Below are positions 9,729-19,844 of a stretch of 64,000 bases of DNA, one piece after another. Positions within the stretch are counted from its first letter, which is position 1. Every line of letters starts with the position of its first letter. This DNA comes from Leptasterias polaris (Eukaryota; Echinodermata; Asteroidea; Forcipulatida; Asteriidae). The position numbers were made by a program, and so were the translations under genes. The notes below the pieces were generated by a model that was not told where the DNA came from, searched no databases, and saw nothing but the letters and a program-made list of their open reading frames with translations. The stretch lies in contig JAZGTN010000025.1 of assembly GCA_037783415.1 (NCBI GenBank), positions 5,270,001 to 5,334,000 of the forward strand. The letters are read 5' to 3'.

Positions 9729-10115
9729 AAATGTTTATTTTATACCAACTCTGAACTCTTTTAAGTGCTTTGAAAATGTATGTGAACAAAATAGTCATAC
9801 ACACTCTAAATATTGCACTACTCACCAGCTATCAGCACATCACGCTCTTGTTGAAATCATCCTAACTTTTAAAATGGTGTCAAGGGCAAAATATTTCAGC
9901 AAGATGTCTTTTTAAAAATAAAATAGCCGATTTTGGTTCGACACAAAACAGTACGGTATGCCACATATTTTGTTCTTCTTTCTTTTTCATATTTTGCTCG
10001 ATCTGTCTGCTCGACGGCCTGTTCGTCTGCAGATAAAATAAATCATTTCTCACAGAAACAAATCACATACTATCAAGTAATAACCAGAAGGGAAACTGCT
10101 GGGTTGCCAACATGG
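9729..10115. other. Unassigned stretch before a SINE
   Basis: Nothing recognisable apart from a short segment (about 10085-10115) resembling the leader of the tRNA-Lys-like SINEs at 23.7 and 59.7 kb. Confidence 0.3.
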
Positions 10116-10187
10116 GGCTGGATAGCTCAGTTGGTGGAGCGCCGGCACATTAATCCGGAAGTTGCGGGCTCAAATCCCGCTCTATTC
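10116..10187 (+). mobile_element. tRNA-Lys-like SINE head
   Basis: This 72-nt tRNA-like segment has an A box TAGCTCAGTTGGTGGAGC and a B box GGCTCAAATCC. The 5' end GGCTGGA pairs imperfectly with TCTATTC. The wording TAGCTCAGTTGGTxGAGC...TTAATC resembles tRNA-Lys, but the anticodon loop is not canonical (no U before the anticodon). The same element type occurs at 23775 and 59799, so this is a SINE rather than a gene. Confidence 0.7.
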
Positions 10188-10324
10188 AATTTGTCTTTGT
10201 TCCGCCCCCCAAAAACATCATAATACACAAATAATGTTTCTTTGGTCTATGCTGCACACGAACGAGCACAGCAAAGCTTTAAAACTTTGAATAATTCTCT
10301 GAGGTTGTCCATCTAAAACTGAAA

Positions 10325-10450
10325 CTTTATTCCTTGTCTTTTCTCCATGCGGTTCTTTGTTTAGTGATTAAGTTTGCTTATCTCGAAATCATTGGCTTCG
10401 CAATCAAAATTAATAAATACATAAAACAATAACAAATAAATAAACATAAC
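10325..10450 (+). mobile_element. SINE tail fragment (family M)
   Basis: CTTTTCTCCATGCGGTTCTT and GTGATTAAGTTTGCTTAT match the region after the tRNA-like head at about 32825-32890. An A-rich AATAAATA tail follows. Confidence 0.45.
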
Positions 10451-10795
10451 AAAAAGGAGTGCCACACGATCGATCTATCATCAAAGCTGTAAGGTTTTTG
10501 TACTCCACGTTTTATTTTTGGCACATTGCAATTACTCATGAATATATTTAATTAAAACAAACCGTTTCAATAAAATGTTGTTAAAATGAGCCTGTTTTAT
10601 GACATGACCTCTCATTAGCGGGGACGTCAATAAGCTGGCAATCGGCGGGTGCCGGTCGCGGTCGAGCGCGTGAAATTTCCAATCTGGGTCACCGGTCTAA
10701 AAGTTTAAGGACCGCTGAATACATTACACCTCATTAATCAACTGTTTCACTAAAGTTTTCACTTAAATCTATCTCACACCCTGCTCTTCAAATAA
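10451..10795. other. Unassigned stretch
   Basis: A short GC-rich patch at about 10620-10700 lies in otherwise AT-rich sequence. No frame or repeat was identified. Confidence 0.3.
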
Positions 10796-11013
10796 ACTGC
10801 AAAATTGATTGGTGTTATTGACACCATGGGTGTTGTTACATAAAGATACCCCCAAAAAGAATCAAAATTTACAACATAGGGTGTTAAAATAACACTATTA
10901 TCTGCAAAATACAAAAATACATTTACTACTGTGTTAATTTGGATTCATTGTTCGGTACTTATGTGACAACACCCACGGTGTCAATTTTAACACCTCAGTT
11001 GTTTTGCGGTGTA
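10796..11013. mobile_element. Family A MITE, second copy
   Basis: It begins ACTGCAAAATTGATTGGTGT and ends CAGTTGTTTTGCGGTGTA. Internal GGGTGTTAAAATAACAC blocks match 6596-6779. It is a little longer than that copy. Confidence 0.7.
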
Positions 11014-11424
11014 ACTAATTAATTAAAATTATCAACTTGATTATTAGATTTGTTGGTAAGCGCTGAGGAAAGGGGATTAATGATGCCACCCAAAACAGTT
11101 TGGGTGGGATGTCGGCAAACACTCAGAGGCTGCAAATATTACACTTTCTACTAAAGTTAATCAATTACAAGATGGAGTTGTTTTGCCAAGCCCAATTTAC
11201 GGCCGAGGTTGGTGTCTTACGGTTTGTTTCTCGTGCTCAAAGAACTCATTAGTGCATGAACTCACGGTCGATGGTTTCTTTACCATATTTACCGCCTTTC
11301 ACCGGCAGTGTCGGCTCACTGACCGTCTAATTGATTCATATTCACATAAACACAAACACAATCATAAACACACAATTTTCCAAAAAATGCATTTGTAATT
11401 ATTTCCCCTTTGTTCCACAGCTTT
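11014..11424. other. Unassigned stretch
   Basis: No supported feature. A CATAAACACAAACACAATC-type short repeat sits at about 11343-11372. Confidence 0.3.
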
Positions 11425-12060
11425 AAAGGTGATACATATGATTGGTATAAGGATGAAATCATTGTATTTTAGTGAAAGTTTACTGTTTTTAAAGTTAATA
11501 CTAGAACCATTTCTTTTCTGTGAACTATTTCCCTGTGAAATGAAGTCATATTCGAGAAAACTGTATCTGAAAACATAATTGTTTAAAAGCTTACTGATAA
11601 TGAAGTTCCAACTAGAACCATTATTTTCTGTGAAATATTTCCGTCTGAAATGAAATCATATTCGAGAAAACTGTATCTGAAAACCTAAAAACCGCAACTG
11701 CAAAATTAATTACAATTTGTTTACACGCTGAAATTTATGCATGGATTTTCACTACTATCTTCAGACTTACACAACGGACAAACTAAGGCCAAATATTTTC
11801 AGGTTTGTTATTGATGTATAATGGTTGATCAAAAAAAACAAAAACACGTACTTTTGCACACACCATTGTGTCCTACTGTTGTTCTATTATTCCCTTTTCT
11901 AAAGAATCACATTGTGGGGACCCAGTTTAACAAAGAAAAACATTGTGGGGACCTTTGTTCCATTGTATAAAAGTCCCCACAACTCTGGGTATGCCTACCC
12001 ATGAACACTGTGTGCGACTATTTTGTCAGCTGTACTTATCCTGTATAATATCTTTAACAT
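11425..12060 (+). repeat. Family D repeat with internal duplication and an insertion
   Basis: Family D landmarks GAAAACTGTATCTGAAAAC and TTTACACGCTGAAA are followed by CAGGTTTGTTATTGATG. The family end GCGACTATTTTGTCAGCTG is displaced by about 150 bp of unrelated sequence (11840-11990). The GAAGTCATATTCGAGAAAAC block occurs twice (about 11540 and 11650), showing an internal duplication of about 110 bp. Confidence 0.65.
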
Positions 12061-12322
12061 CCATTTCTACACAATCACCCAAATGTCAGTGCCTTTAAAA
12101 CTGATATCTTTATTGAAGACCACACAAAATAGTCTCAAACCCACACGCTCCGCAGTCAATGTAAAACGGCCTCTGCAATAACAGCGCGATCAACCGTCAA
12201 CCTGCTTGGATGGCCAAAGAGCAAAGAACGAGTTAATAGCATGGAAGTGCGCTCGCTACCTGCCGTACCGGTATTGTGAGGGCAACCGGCTGCCTCGTCC
12301 CTAATTGAAACATAAAGAACAA

Positions 12323-12876
12323 GGGAAATGTCAAATTCAGTTTTGTGATGTACTCATTTTCCAAGAGACGAACTCCTCATGCGAGTGGGGGAAAGTTACA
12401 AGTCTCTAACCTCACGTTAAAATGGTGTAAATTGGCATTTTAATCGAGATCCCTTCAAGGGCAAAACTTTTCAACATCCAAAACATCCGATGGCATCATT
12501 CTGGGGGAAATGGGTCTGTTAATTTTTGAACAGGGGTGTCTTGGTATATTCCTGACTTCTAATGATATTCAAACAAATTTTGAATTTTGATTGACGAAAT
12601 ATTCCTCCTTGGAATGTCAAGACATATCATTTGTTGAAGTCCAATGAGGTCATGTTTGAAATTTCCCTCCGAATGAACCAAAAAACATCCCTGAACAAAA
12701 ATGTACAGACCCATTTTTCTCAGAATGATGTCTTCGGATGTTGACAAATTTTGCACTGGGAGGGTATTGAATGCAATGGCAATTAACACCGATTTAACGT
12801 GAGGTTCGAGGCTTGTGATTCTTTCCCCACTCTATTTGAAAATGAGTACATCACAAAATTGAATTTGACAGTTTCC
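12323..12876. mobile_element. Family H large foldback element
   Basis: The arms are about 12323-12545 and about 12678-12876. The left arm has TCAAATTCAGTTTTGTGATG and CTAACCTCACGTTAAAATGG; the right arm carries their reverse complements TTAACGTGAGG and CACAAAATTGAATTTGACA. It is non-coding. Related partial copies are at 33.77-33.92 and 62.64-62.79 kb. Confidence 0.75.
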
Positions 12877-12990
12877 TTCCTCATAAACTGAACAGTTTTT
12901 ATAACTAGATACGAGGTACCATAGTCCAATTTAACAAAATCCCCATCGACATTTGTGTGTAGAGGGTGGGGTGGTTATAAAGGGATGCTT

Positions 12991-13514
12991 TAAAGGGACC
13001 AGTTGCCTTGGATTGGGCGATTTGGGCTATGAAAAGCGTTTGAAACCGTTTGTTATGAAATGCATAAAATTATGGTTAGAAAGATGTTTTAAAAGTATAT
13101 GATCCACACAAACATGCCTCGAAATTGTGTCGTTTCCCTTTTACTTCGTGAACTAACACGGCCCGCCATTTTAAAAAGCCAAATTGTTGACTCCACAAAA
13201 TGGCCGACCGTGCAAAAAAAAACCCAAAAAACCAACTAATATAAAATAAAGTGTTTGGTATAAACTAGTGAGTGTTGATTAATTAAAAAACATAAAACTG
13301 TTTCTTGAAATACAACCACCCGAACATACGATCCGCCATTTTATGCAGTCAAAAGTTGGTTCTTTGCACACACACAAAATATAAAAAATGAAATTAACTT
13401 TTAAGGGGTATTGATATGAATCATTTTAAAATATCTTTCCAACCACGTCCAATTCAAACCAAACGCTTTTTATAGCCCAAATGTGGTGACCAATCCGAAG
13501 GCAATGTTCCTTTA
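12991..13514. mobile_element. Family N palindromic repeat with AAAGGGACC ends
   Basis: The left end TAAAGGGACCAGTTGCCTTG and GATTTGGGCTATGAAAAGCG are mirrored by CGCTTTTTATAGCCCAAAT and GGCAATGTTCCTTTA at the right. Two ATGGC-type segments (CCGCCATTTT) are mirrored in the middle. I recall closely similar palindromic repeats from starfish sequence. Confidence 0.75.
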
Positions 13515-13522
13515 TAATCGGA

Positions 13523-13623
13523 CACGTTGTTTTGGATTGGGCGCTTTGGGCTATACAAAGCGCCTGAAAGATGTTATGAAATTAGCATGGTTGGAAATAC
13601 TGTTTTAAAAGTAGAATATAATG
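13523..13623 (+). repeat. Family N repeat, partial copy
   Basis: TTGGATTGGGCGCTTTGGGC followed by AAGTAGAATATAATG matches the left third of the adjacent element. It lies only nine bases downstream of it. Confidence 0.6.
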
Positions 13624-14200
13624 TCTCTATTTGCATTTTGTATATATTGTAAAGCGTTGTAGGTCCTGAGATAAGATTTATTGTTGTCTTTTGGTGTGTG
13701 TCTGTTTATTAGAATCAGAATGTGACTTTTTATACTTAATAAGTCAAAATTCCTTCCATGGTAATATCCAACTGTCATTCAAACTTATTATTAGTTATCT
13801 ACCTTTTGGCTTTAATGATGATCGTTTCGTCTAGTAACCTCAGTAATGCACTTTTAAGTCAATGGGTTGACCAAATTATTAAATTTCCCATAAGGACGAT
13901 CGAAGTTAATGCAATACACATTACATACCACAAGCAATGCGTGTGGTGGATTTTATTTATTTTACATTAAAGCTCCTTTTTGTCAATCTTTTTATCAAGA
14001 GACTGTACAGTTCAAATTGACTTACCGGAAAAGTACAATGCAATCATCAGTGACTGCTATTAACACCCCAGGGAGTGAGAAACTTATCAGATCATCGGTT
14101 CTAAATTCTGTCTAATTGGAGTTTGCCAAAATGCGTCTCTCTTCCTTCCCCCTTCTCCCCTCTCTCCCCTCACTCCTATCTCTTTCTCTTGTTGAAGAGG
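13624..14200. other. Unassigned stretch with a CT-rich tract
   Basis: A pyrimidine-rich tract (CTCTCTTCC and CTCCCCTCAC words) lies at about 14137-14190. No coding signal. Confidence 0.3.
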
Positions 14201-14415
14201 ATAACCCCTGCATTTAGCTAAATCCAATCAAAGTACAGATAAAGGTTAGATTTTGTCTTTCCTCGGCTGCCACATCAGAGTCCCTGGTTTGAGCACCACC
14301 ACGGACATAACCCCTGCCAATAGCTTAATTCAATCAAAGTACGAATCCAGATTAACCTTTGTCTTTCGTTGGCTGCCACACCAGTGTCCCCTGGTTCGAA
14401 CACCACCACGGACAT
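14201..14415 (+). repeat. Two-copy tandem duplication, about 107 bp each
   Basis: Copy 1 (14201-14306) and copy 2 (14307-14415) share ATAACCCCTGC, CAATCAAAGTAC, TTTGTCTTTC and CACCACCACGGACAT in the same order. Each copy also carries a B-box-like GGTTTGAGCACC or GGTTCGAACACC. Confidence 0.75.
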
Positions 14416-15479
14416 GTGCTAAAAGATTGCGAATTTCTGCCGTATCCGATGAGGATTTCCTGTTTGGTTTAATTTCAGATTTAAACCAATTTTAAAGCAC
14501 GTTGGCGAAGTCGTTTCTGCACCTTTTCAAGTTTTGCATTTGGACTCTGGTTCGAATCCAACCCGGGGTCTGGGTACCCAAAACGGGGTTGTCGGTTTTA
14601 CTGGTTGTTCCTCTTGCTTGTTTTCTCTTGTAGGGACACATTATATTGTCAGTTTCCCTTGTAAGGATAGCGATTTTGGAAATTCTTGGCTCCTTCGCCA
14701 AATAAATAATAATTTTTAAAACGATTTGTGATATGCAATTTAATACAAATAACTAATATTTGTTAAGAAACCATCTCCGTTCCTCGACTCCAAGTTTATA
14801 ACTTAATGTTTGTACGCTCTGTTCGTAAAAGGACGTCTGGGAAATGTCATTATGGCGGCCGGTTCAATCCGCTATCATAAAAACCAATACTCAATTATAC
14901 AGTCAACATACAGAAGACAAATGATGTTTCAACCGTGCTGTCGAGGTTTCCACGTGCGTTTTTCCCTCCAAGTTTATTTTGCAATTAATCAAATAAATCC
15001 GAAATGTTTTAAAAGAGGATACGTATAAATTTACATGCCAGTCGGCAGGTAAGACTCACAAACTTTTAATTTCCGTCTTTTCGTGTGCTGTTGATCTAAA
15101 GGATAAAGGTTTTTTAATCTTAAGTCTAATCATTATAATTACAGTGCATCTTGAATAATGATTTACTTTTGGTATTTCTTTACACGCACAAAGGCTAAAC
15201 GTCGTTTAATATTGTCCCAGTCACTGCCATACGGAATTACAAAACTTAATAATTGCATCAGGGACTACCATGCCATCTGTTTGCAGATCCCTTTTCTAAC
15301 AGATGTAATATGTTTTTGTCGCTAATTGTTGACATTTTGAGTCTGTACGCTATTTTTATTTCGACAAAGGTCAAGTTAAGTCACAGACCTGAAGCTAAAG
15401 AGTCGACAGATTGTAAAGTTTTCAGTTTGCAATGTCACAAAGGGAAAATCTCACATGAGTCATGATGGTTTTGAGATAG
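14416..15479. other. Mostly unassigned; one B-box-like SINE remnant
   Basis: ACTCTGGTTCGAATCCAAC at about 14545-14563 looks like a tRNA-derived B box without a clear A box. The rest shows no supported feature. Confidence 0.35.
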
Positions 15480-15975
15480 TTAGATCACTATAACATAACA
15501 TAACATAACATAACACTTAAAATTGATAGGCGCTATTCCATCAAGATCATAGCGCACATAAAAGCACTTAACATGGAAAAAGGTGAGTCTTTAGAACTTT
15601 ACGAAATGTAGATAAAGTAACAGATTCCCTAATGAAAGTAGGAAGATTGTTCCAAATCATTGGCCCAGCTACACTGAAAGCTTTTTGACCTATAGAACTT
15701 TGTTTGCTCGGGGAACATTCAAGCGAGTGATGTCAAATGTGGACCGAAGAAATCGTGGTGGAGTGTAATGTGACAGTAAAGTGGAAATATATCGCGGAGT
15801 AGTTTTGTTCAAGCCTTTAAAAACAAGAAGAGCAATCTTAAAGTGAATTCGTTCTCTAATCGGTAGCCAATGAAGTTCTCTATGCTTAGGTCATCGGCAA
15901 GAAGTTGTTCATGATAGTCACAGCAAACCTTACTCACCGGTATATAAATGGTCATTCGTTTTATTTTATTTTAAC
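15480..15975 (-). mobile_element. Probable non-LTR retrotransposon 3' end, reverse orientation
   Basis: On the minus strand the segment carries the CATTGGCTACCGATTAGAGA motif that I recall from 3' regions of CR1/L2-type LINEs. It then runs through GCGCTATGATC and ends in a short tandem of TGTTA units (on the plus strand, four ACATA units at about 15490-15511). No reverse transcriptase frame remains. Confidence 0.5.
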
Positions 15976-15989
15976 ATTACCTCTAAGAA

Positions 15990-16110
15990 CTCGTGGTTCA
16001 GAATTTACCTGGATTCCGGGCTCGTCGGGTCCTGAACAATTTCTAGGTCATGCTGACCCGTAAAATGGTGAAATAAATGGAATTTTAACTCGGGTTCTGC
16101 GTCTTTTCCG
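15990..16110. mobile_element. Family F MITE fragment
   Basis: CATGCTGACCCGTAAAATGG and ATTTTAACTCGGGTTCTGCG match the core of the family. Confidence 0.5.
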
Positions 16111-16117
16111 TTTTTTG

Positions 16118-16213
16118 TAAGAATCATATCCAGTAACGGTTCTTGTAAGAGCCACATCAATAAAGGTTCTTTTAAGAACCATTTACCAATAACGGTTTCT
16201 GTAACGAACCATT
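16118..16213 (+). repeat. Minisatellite, about 28-bp unit, 3.3 copies
   Basis: The unit is roughly GTAAGAACCAT, a CCAATAACG linker, then GGTTCTT. Each junction GGTTCTT/AAGAACC is itself a small palindrome. Units are 27-29 bp with some drift. Confidence 0.65.
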
Positions 16214-16585
16214 CCCAACTGCTGAAATTGAAAGATATTAAGTTTACTGCGAAACCGAAACCAATTTAAACCAATTCAAAGCCTCATTCATCAGCCATTC
16301 CCCAATTTAATAACATCATGATAATTCTATTAACTGCAGATGGCATAATCCCAGAAGATTAATAACATTCATCATAACACACGTGGCTTAAGGGAGAACT
16401 CGCCATTTTACCAAAATAAATAGAACAGCGGATCTATTTCCATGTCCTACATTATATGGAGCCTACGGCTGCTGCATGTGCATGTGCAAACCCTATGTGT
16501 TTAGGAAATAACTATGATTAGTTGCGGGTATAGAACCATGTGTAAAGTCTCTTTTGGGAGGGGTGTTGGCTCTGAAAAGAACCGG
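16214..16585. other. Unassigned stretch
   Basis: No repeat shared in the window and no coding signal. Confidence 0.3.
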
Positions 16586-16745
16586 TTATAGGTCACGACG
16601 TTTCGAACAGTATACTCTGCTTGTCTTCAGGAGAATGGGTTCGATTCCCGGTTGTGGCAGTTGTGTCCTTGGGGAGTATCCATACTTACTTTGACCTTCG
16701 GATGGGACATTAAGCCGTAGGTCCCGTGAACTAGGACTTGTAGTG
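16586..16745 (-). mobile_element. Composite: CGAAACGT module (minus) joined to a SINE body (plus)
   Basis: On the minus strand, at about 16591-16632, CTGAAGACAAGCAG is followed by CTGTTCGAAACGTCG. This is a CTGAnGA - short stem - CGAAACGT module. It joins directly at GAATGGGTTCGATTCCCGG, a B box, and a plus-strand SINE body with CCTTCGGATGGGACATTAAG and CCGTAGGTCCCGTG. Confidence 0.5.
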
Positions 16746-17185
16746 GTGTTTCCACAACATGTTTCATCAAGCTTGCGAGCTACAGTGATTAAGTTCAATT
16801 ATGAGCAACCTTGGTTTCATTACCAGAACTATAATAATGCCATTATTTTTGGTCCATAAATCATTGGCGTTTATGACCTTGTAACTATTAATGGCTCGCG
16901 GAAATTGGTAAAACGTCAAGGGTTTTCACTACCACCGGTAGGCCTACTAATGCGTTTTATAACGACCTCCTGATCATTCATTAACAATATGTACACAAAT
17001 TGGTTGAATTTTGAGCATACATTTGTTTTTATCAACTAGCAGTGTAAGAACTGAAACACTTTCGTTTCATGATCCAAAGGCATTTTTATTGCGATTTGTT
17101 TCTCTTTTCCTGAGCTTTGCGGCAAGAAATACTACGTGTAAAGGTTAGTGCTAAAAGGGAAGTTAAATCATTGCTAATTCCCCTT
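16746..17185. other. Unassigned stretch
   Basis: Nothing supported. Confidence 0.3.
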
Positions 17186-17366
17186 ATTAATTAGGGAATA
17201 ACAGTGTGGGTAGCCGGTCTTCACTGCGTGGTAATGACCGGGGTGGTGGCTGGCCGCTGTTAATGGACCTCGCCTTCGGCTCGGTCCATTAACAGCGGCC
17301 AGCCACCAACCAAGGTCATTACCACGCAGTGAAGACCGGCTCCCCACACTGTTATTGCCATTAATA
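17186..17366. mobile_element. GC-rich near-perfect palindrome, about 80-bp arms
   Basis: Arms 17186-17270 and 17281-17365 share GCCGGTCTTCACTGCGTGG, GTAATGACC and TGGCTGGCCGCTGTTAATGG. The centre is CTCGCCTTCGGCTCGG. It is clearly richer in G and C than its flanks, and has no coding capacity. A foldback MITE is the simplest reading; as RNA it would form a long hairpin. Confidence 0.8.
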
Positions 17367-18268
17367 AATACCTTTTAACGAAGAAAAAGGGTAGTAATCA
17401 TCAGAATTTGTGATTTTTCTTTCGCCGTAAATTTTGGAAATAATCCACTCATGTTCAGGGGCCATTCTTTTGGCTGTTCAACTTTTGCGTGGCTTCTAGT
17501 CCCCTGCACTTAATTAACTATATCAGAAATGTGCATATTTTGAAGAACCAGACTTTTAAAGTAACAGCACTATAAATAGAAACACTTTGGTTGGTGTACG
17601 GCTTTATGCTTTGCATTACCTTGGCTTCATGCACGTACCAGCTACCAAAATGATACATTGTCTGCGCGTTTATGCATACGCGCGTGGTATGCACGAACAC
17701 GCGTGGTATGCGCGTACACGCGGCACCATCCTGTCCTCGTAAAAATAACCAAAAACAATACGCGCAAAGAAACAGATTTGATAGTTTCCGCACAGCAAAC
17801 ACGGTGCAAAACGAACTTTTACACAACATTGTGCTTGTTTAGGGGATATTTATTTGCTAGTTTACAGAGCCGGTCTATTATCACAAGTCATGTTAATACA
17901 CCCCCACGTGACCAGTCCTCGACCAATCATAATGCACAAACTCTCCGAGGTATGTATTAATGAAAAATCATGGATTTTTTGGGTAGGATTTATTATGTTA
18001 TTCTTTCCAACAACATTTAGCGAAACGAATTTACTAGTAGTAGTACGTGGGAATATGTACTTTTAGTCAAGTAAGTTTATTTCTGTAACTTGGAAGTACG
18101 TGTTAATGTCTGCAAATGAGGCAATCTACCTTTGAATTTATAAACAAATGAATTTGCCTTTTCTCAGAAAACCTTGTAGTAAAAACCAAAATAAAATAAA
18201 AAATCGCCAATTTGTTTTGAAATGGATGGAGGTTTGGACAAATTACGTCACATCTACGAACAAGATTT
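17367..18268. other. Unassigned stretch with a CGCG-rich patch
   Basis: ACGCGCGTGGTATGC-like words recur two to three times at 17685-17722. Otherwise nothing. Confidence 0.35.
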
Positions 18269-18658
18269 AAAGGTGCTGCATACGTTTGGTAATTGGAGCC
18301 TACTGATTCTGTTAATCCTAAATAAATGTAGGTACATACAATAAAACTAACCTGTGAAAATTTCACTTCAAAAGGTGGTCGCGTTTTTGAGATATCACCG
18401 AAAAACTGGAGCGAATATTTCCACGCAGGAAGAATATTCCCCATAGGAATACAGTCTGAGAAGCGTTTCTGACAGAAACGCTTCTCAGATTCAAATTTTG
18501 GGGAATAAAAGTGATATATTTTTCCATAACCGTTGTACTTCGAAGTTAAAAGTTTCTCAAAATTCATTATACTACCCAAAGCTGCTGTACTTCTTACCAA
18601 GTAAGTTTTTATTGCCATTAATGTTCAGAGTCATACTAAACGTGTGCTGTGCCTTTAA
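18269..18658 (+). mobile_element. Family I foldback element, complete copy
   Basis: The ends AAAGGTGCTGCATACGTTT and AAACGTGTGCTGTGCCTTT are mutual inverted repeats. The centre holds a near-perfect hairpin CTGAGAAGCGTTTC/GAAACGCTTCTCAG at about 18451-18489. It is the reverse of the 3394-3760 copy. A 171-codon minus-strand frame across this element is a by-product, since substitutions between the two copies change amino acids freely. Confidence 0.8.
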
Positions 18659-19258
18659 CGTCGTTTCCATCAGAAACCACGCCCTAATATTCAAACAGAA
18701 TGTTTACAAAGGTTGATGAAAGATCCCAAACGAGTTGAAAAATACGTTGGGGTGACGGAACACCTTTTATTTGGCACGTTTAATGCATTATTTGTTTTTT
18801 TGCCCTTACACCGAAATTTATTAAGCACTGTATACTCTCGCCGTTCCCCGAGTTCTAAATATAAGAAAGAAAAAAGAAAGAAAAAACCCTCGGTGTTATG
18901 TTTAACCAAAACAAAAAGCTCTTCATAATTATTTGCCTATTTGTGTTGCAAAAAGACTGATGATTTCATTACAATTATTTCATTTTCTCTATTCAAATAA
19001 TTTCTACGAACTGTGAAAGGGGAGAATTTTATGTGAAGTTACACTCTCTCGCACTTGGTTCAGTAGCACAAAGACCTCACCGTGCAACCAATGGAATCAA
19101 CTGTGCGTCGATGGTCTCACAAACACTGCATGTGCCTTTGCTCTAGTTTGTCCATTATTATCTGTACTATAGCGAACATTTGCTTTTATGAGCTGTCTAG
19201 TTAGTATTTCTCGCTTATAGGTCCGAGGAGAAACGATTATTAGTAAGCAAAATTACCA
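18659..19258. other. Unassigned stretch
   Basis: Nothing supported. A purine-rich AAGAAAGAAAAAAGAAAG tract lies at 18862-18887. Confidence 0.3.
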
Positions 19259-19844
19259 TCAGTATAGGCCTACATCATGTGAAGCTTTCTCCCTAGTAGT
19301 AATCTCTAGCCAAATATGTAACATGAAACATGGACTAGTGAAAATGGGATGAAATGACAACCTAACTGGTCTTGGCCAGTCATTAAAAAGTATTTCCTTT
19401 ATCATCCTTGTCCGATTCTTCTCGTCCAAATTCACTATTCCAGTCTCCCACATTTTCTTTGGTACGCCAATAGATTTCTTTCTATACTTGGTTTCCAATC
19501 TGTGTTTTTTTAAATTATCCATCTGTTGTGTCTGTCATCCTTGCTACGAAAATTTCCCTTTTTTGCTGCCGCTGTTGTTGTTTTTCTGCTTTTTGGGTGC
19601 GGTCATAATTTTTCTGAGGCCTTCATCTTGTGTCTTGTCTCAGATATAGTTCAACTTGGGTATCCGGTCTGTTAGTGAAATTCCAAGCATATCCGTCAAG
19701 CGTTTTCTGTGTGGTCGCAAGTTTGTTCTGTAGGCGTATATGCTTAGTTGTGATTGGTATGTCGGACACCCATGTTATCTTTGGGAGTGTGTGATAGTGT
19801 AAGTTACAATATAATAAGGAAATTGTGTACTCGAATACTTCCAT
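19259..19844 (-). pseudogene. Possible decayed coding sequence, unidentified
   Basis: On the minus strand, frame 19844-19623 ends ...TQVELYLRQDTR. After a frame change, a Lys/Asn-rich segment (about 19628-19548; GLRKIMTAPKKQKNNN, then SGSKKGKFS) is broken by TAG and TGA. It continues in the same frame into 19522-19259 with KYRKKSIGVPKKMWETG and DEKNRTRMIKEILFNDW. The composition is protein-like over about 190 codons with at least one frameshift and two stops. I do not recognise the family. A dead retrogene or element ORF is the best guess. Confidence 0.3.

Noticed and set aside
10116..10187. tRNA gene
   Set aside because: Acceptor pairing is imperfect, the anticodon loop is non-canonical, and the same sequence recurs as a repeat at 23.7 and 59.7 kb.
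18103..18618. 171-codon minus-strand frame, the longest in the window
   Set aside because: It spans a palindromic repeat and its flank. The second copy of the repeat at 3.4-3.8 kb differs by amino-acid-changing substitutions and other frames, so there is no sign of protein constraint.
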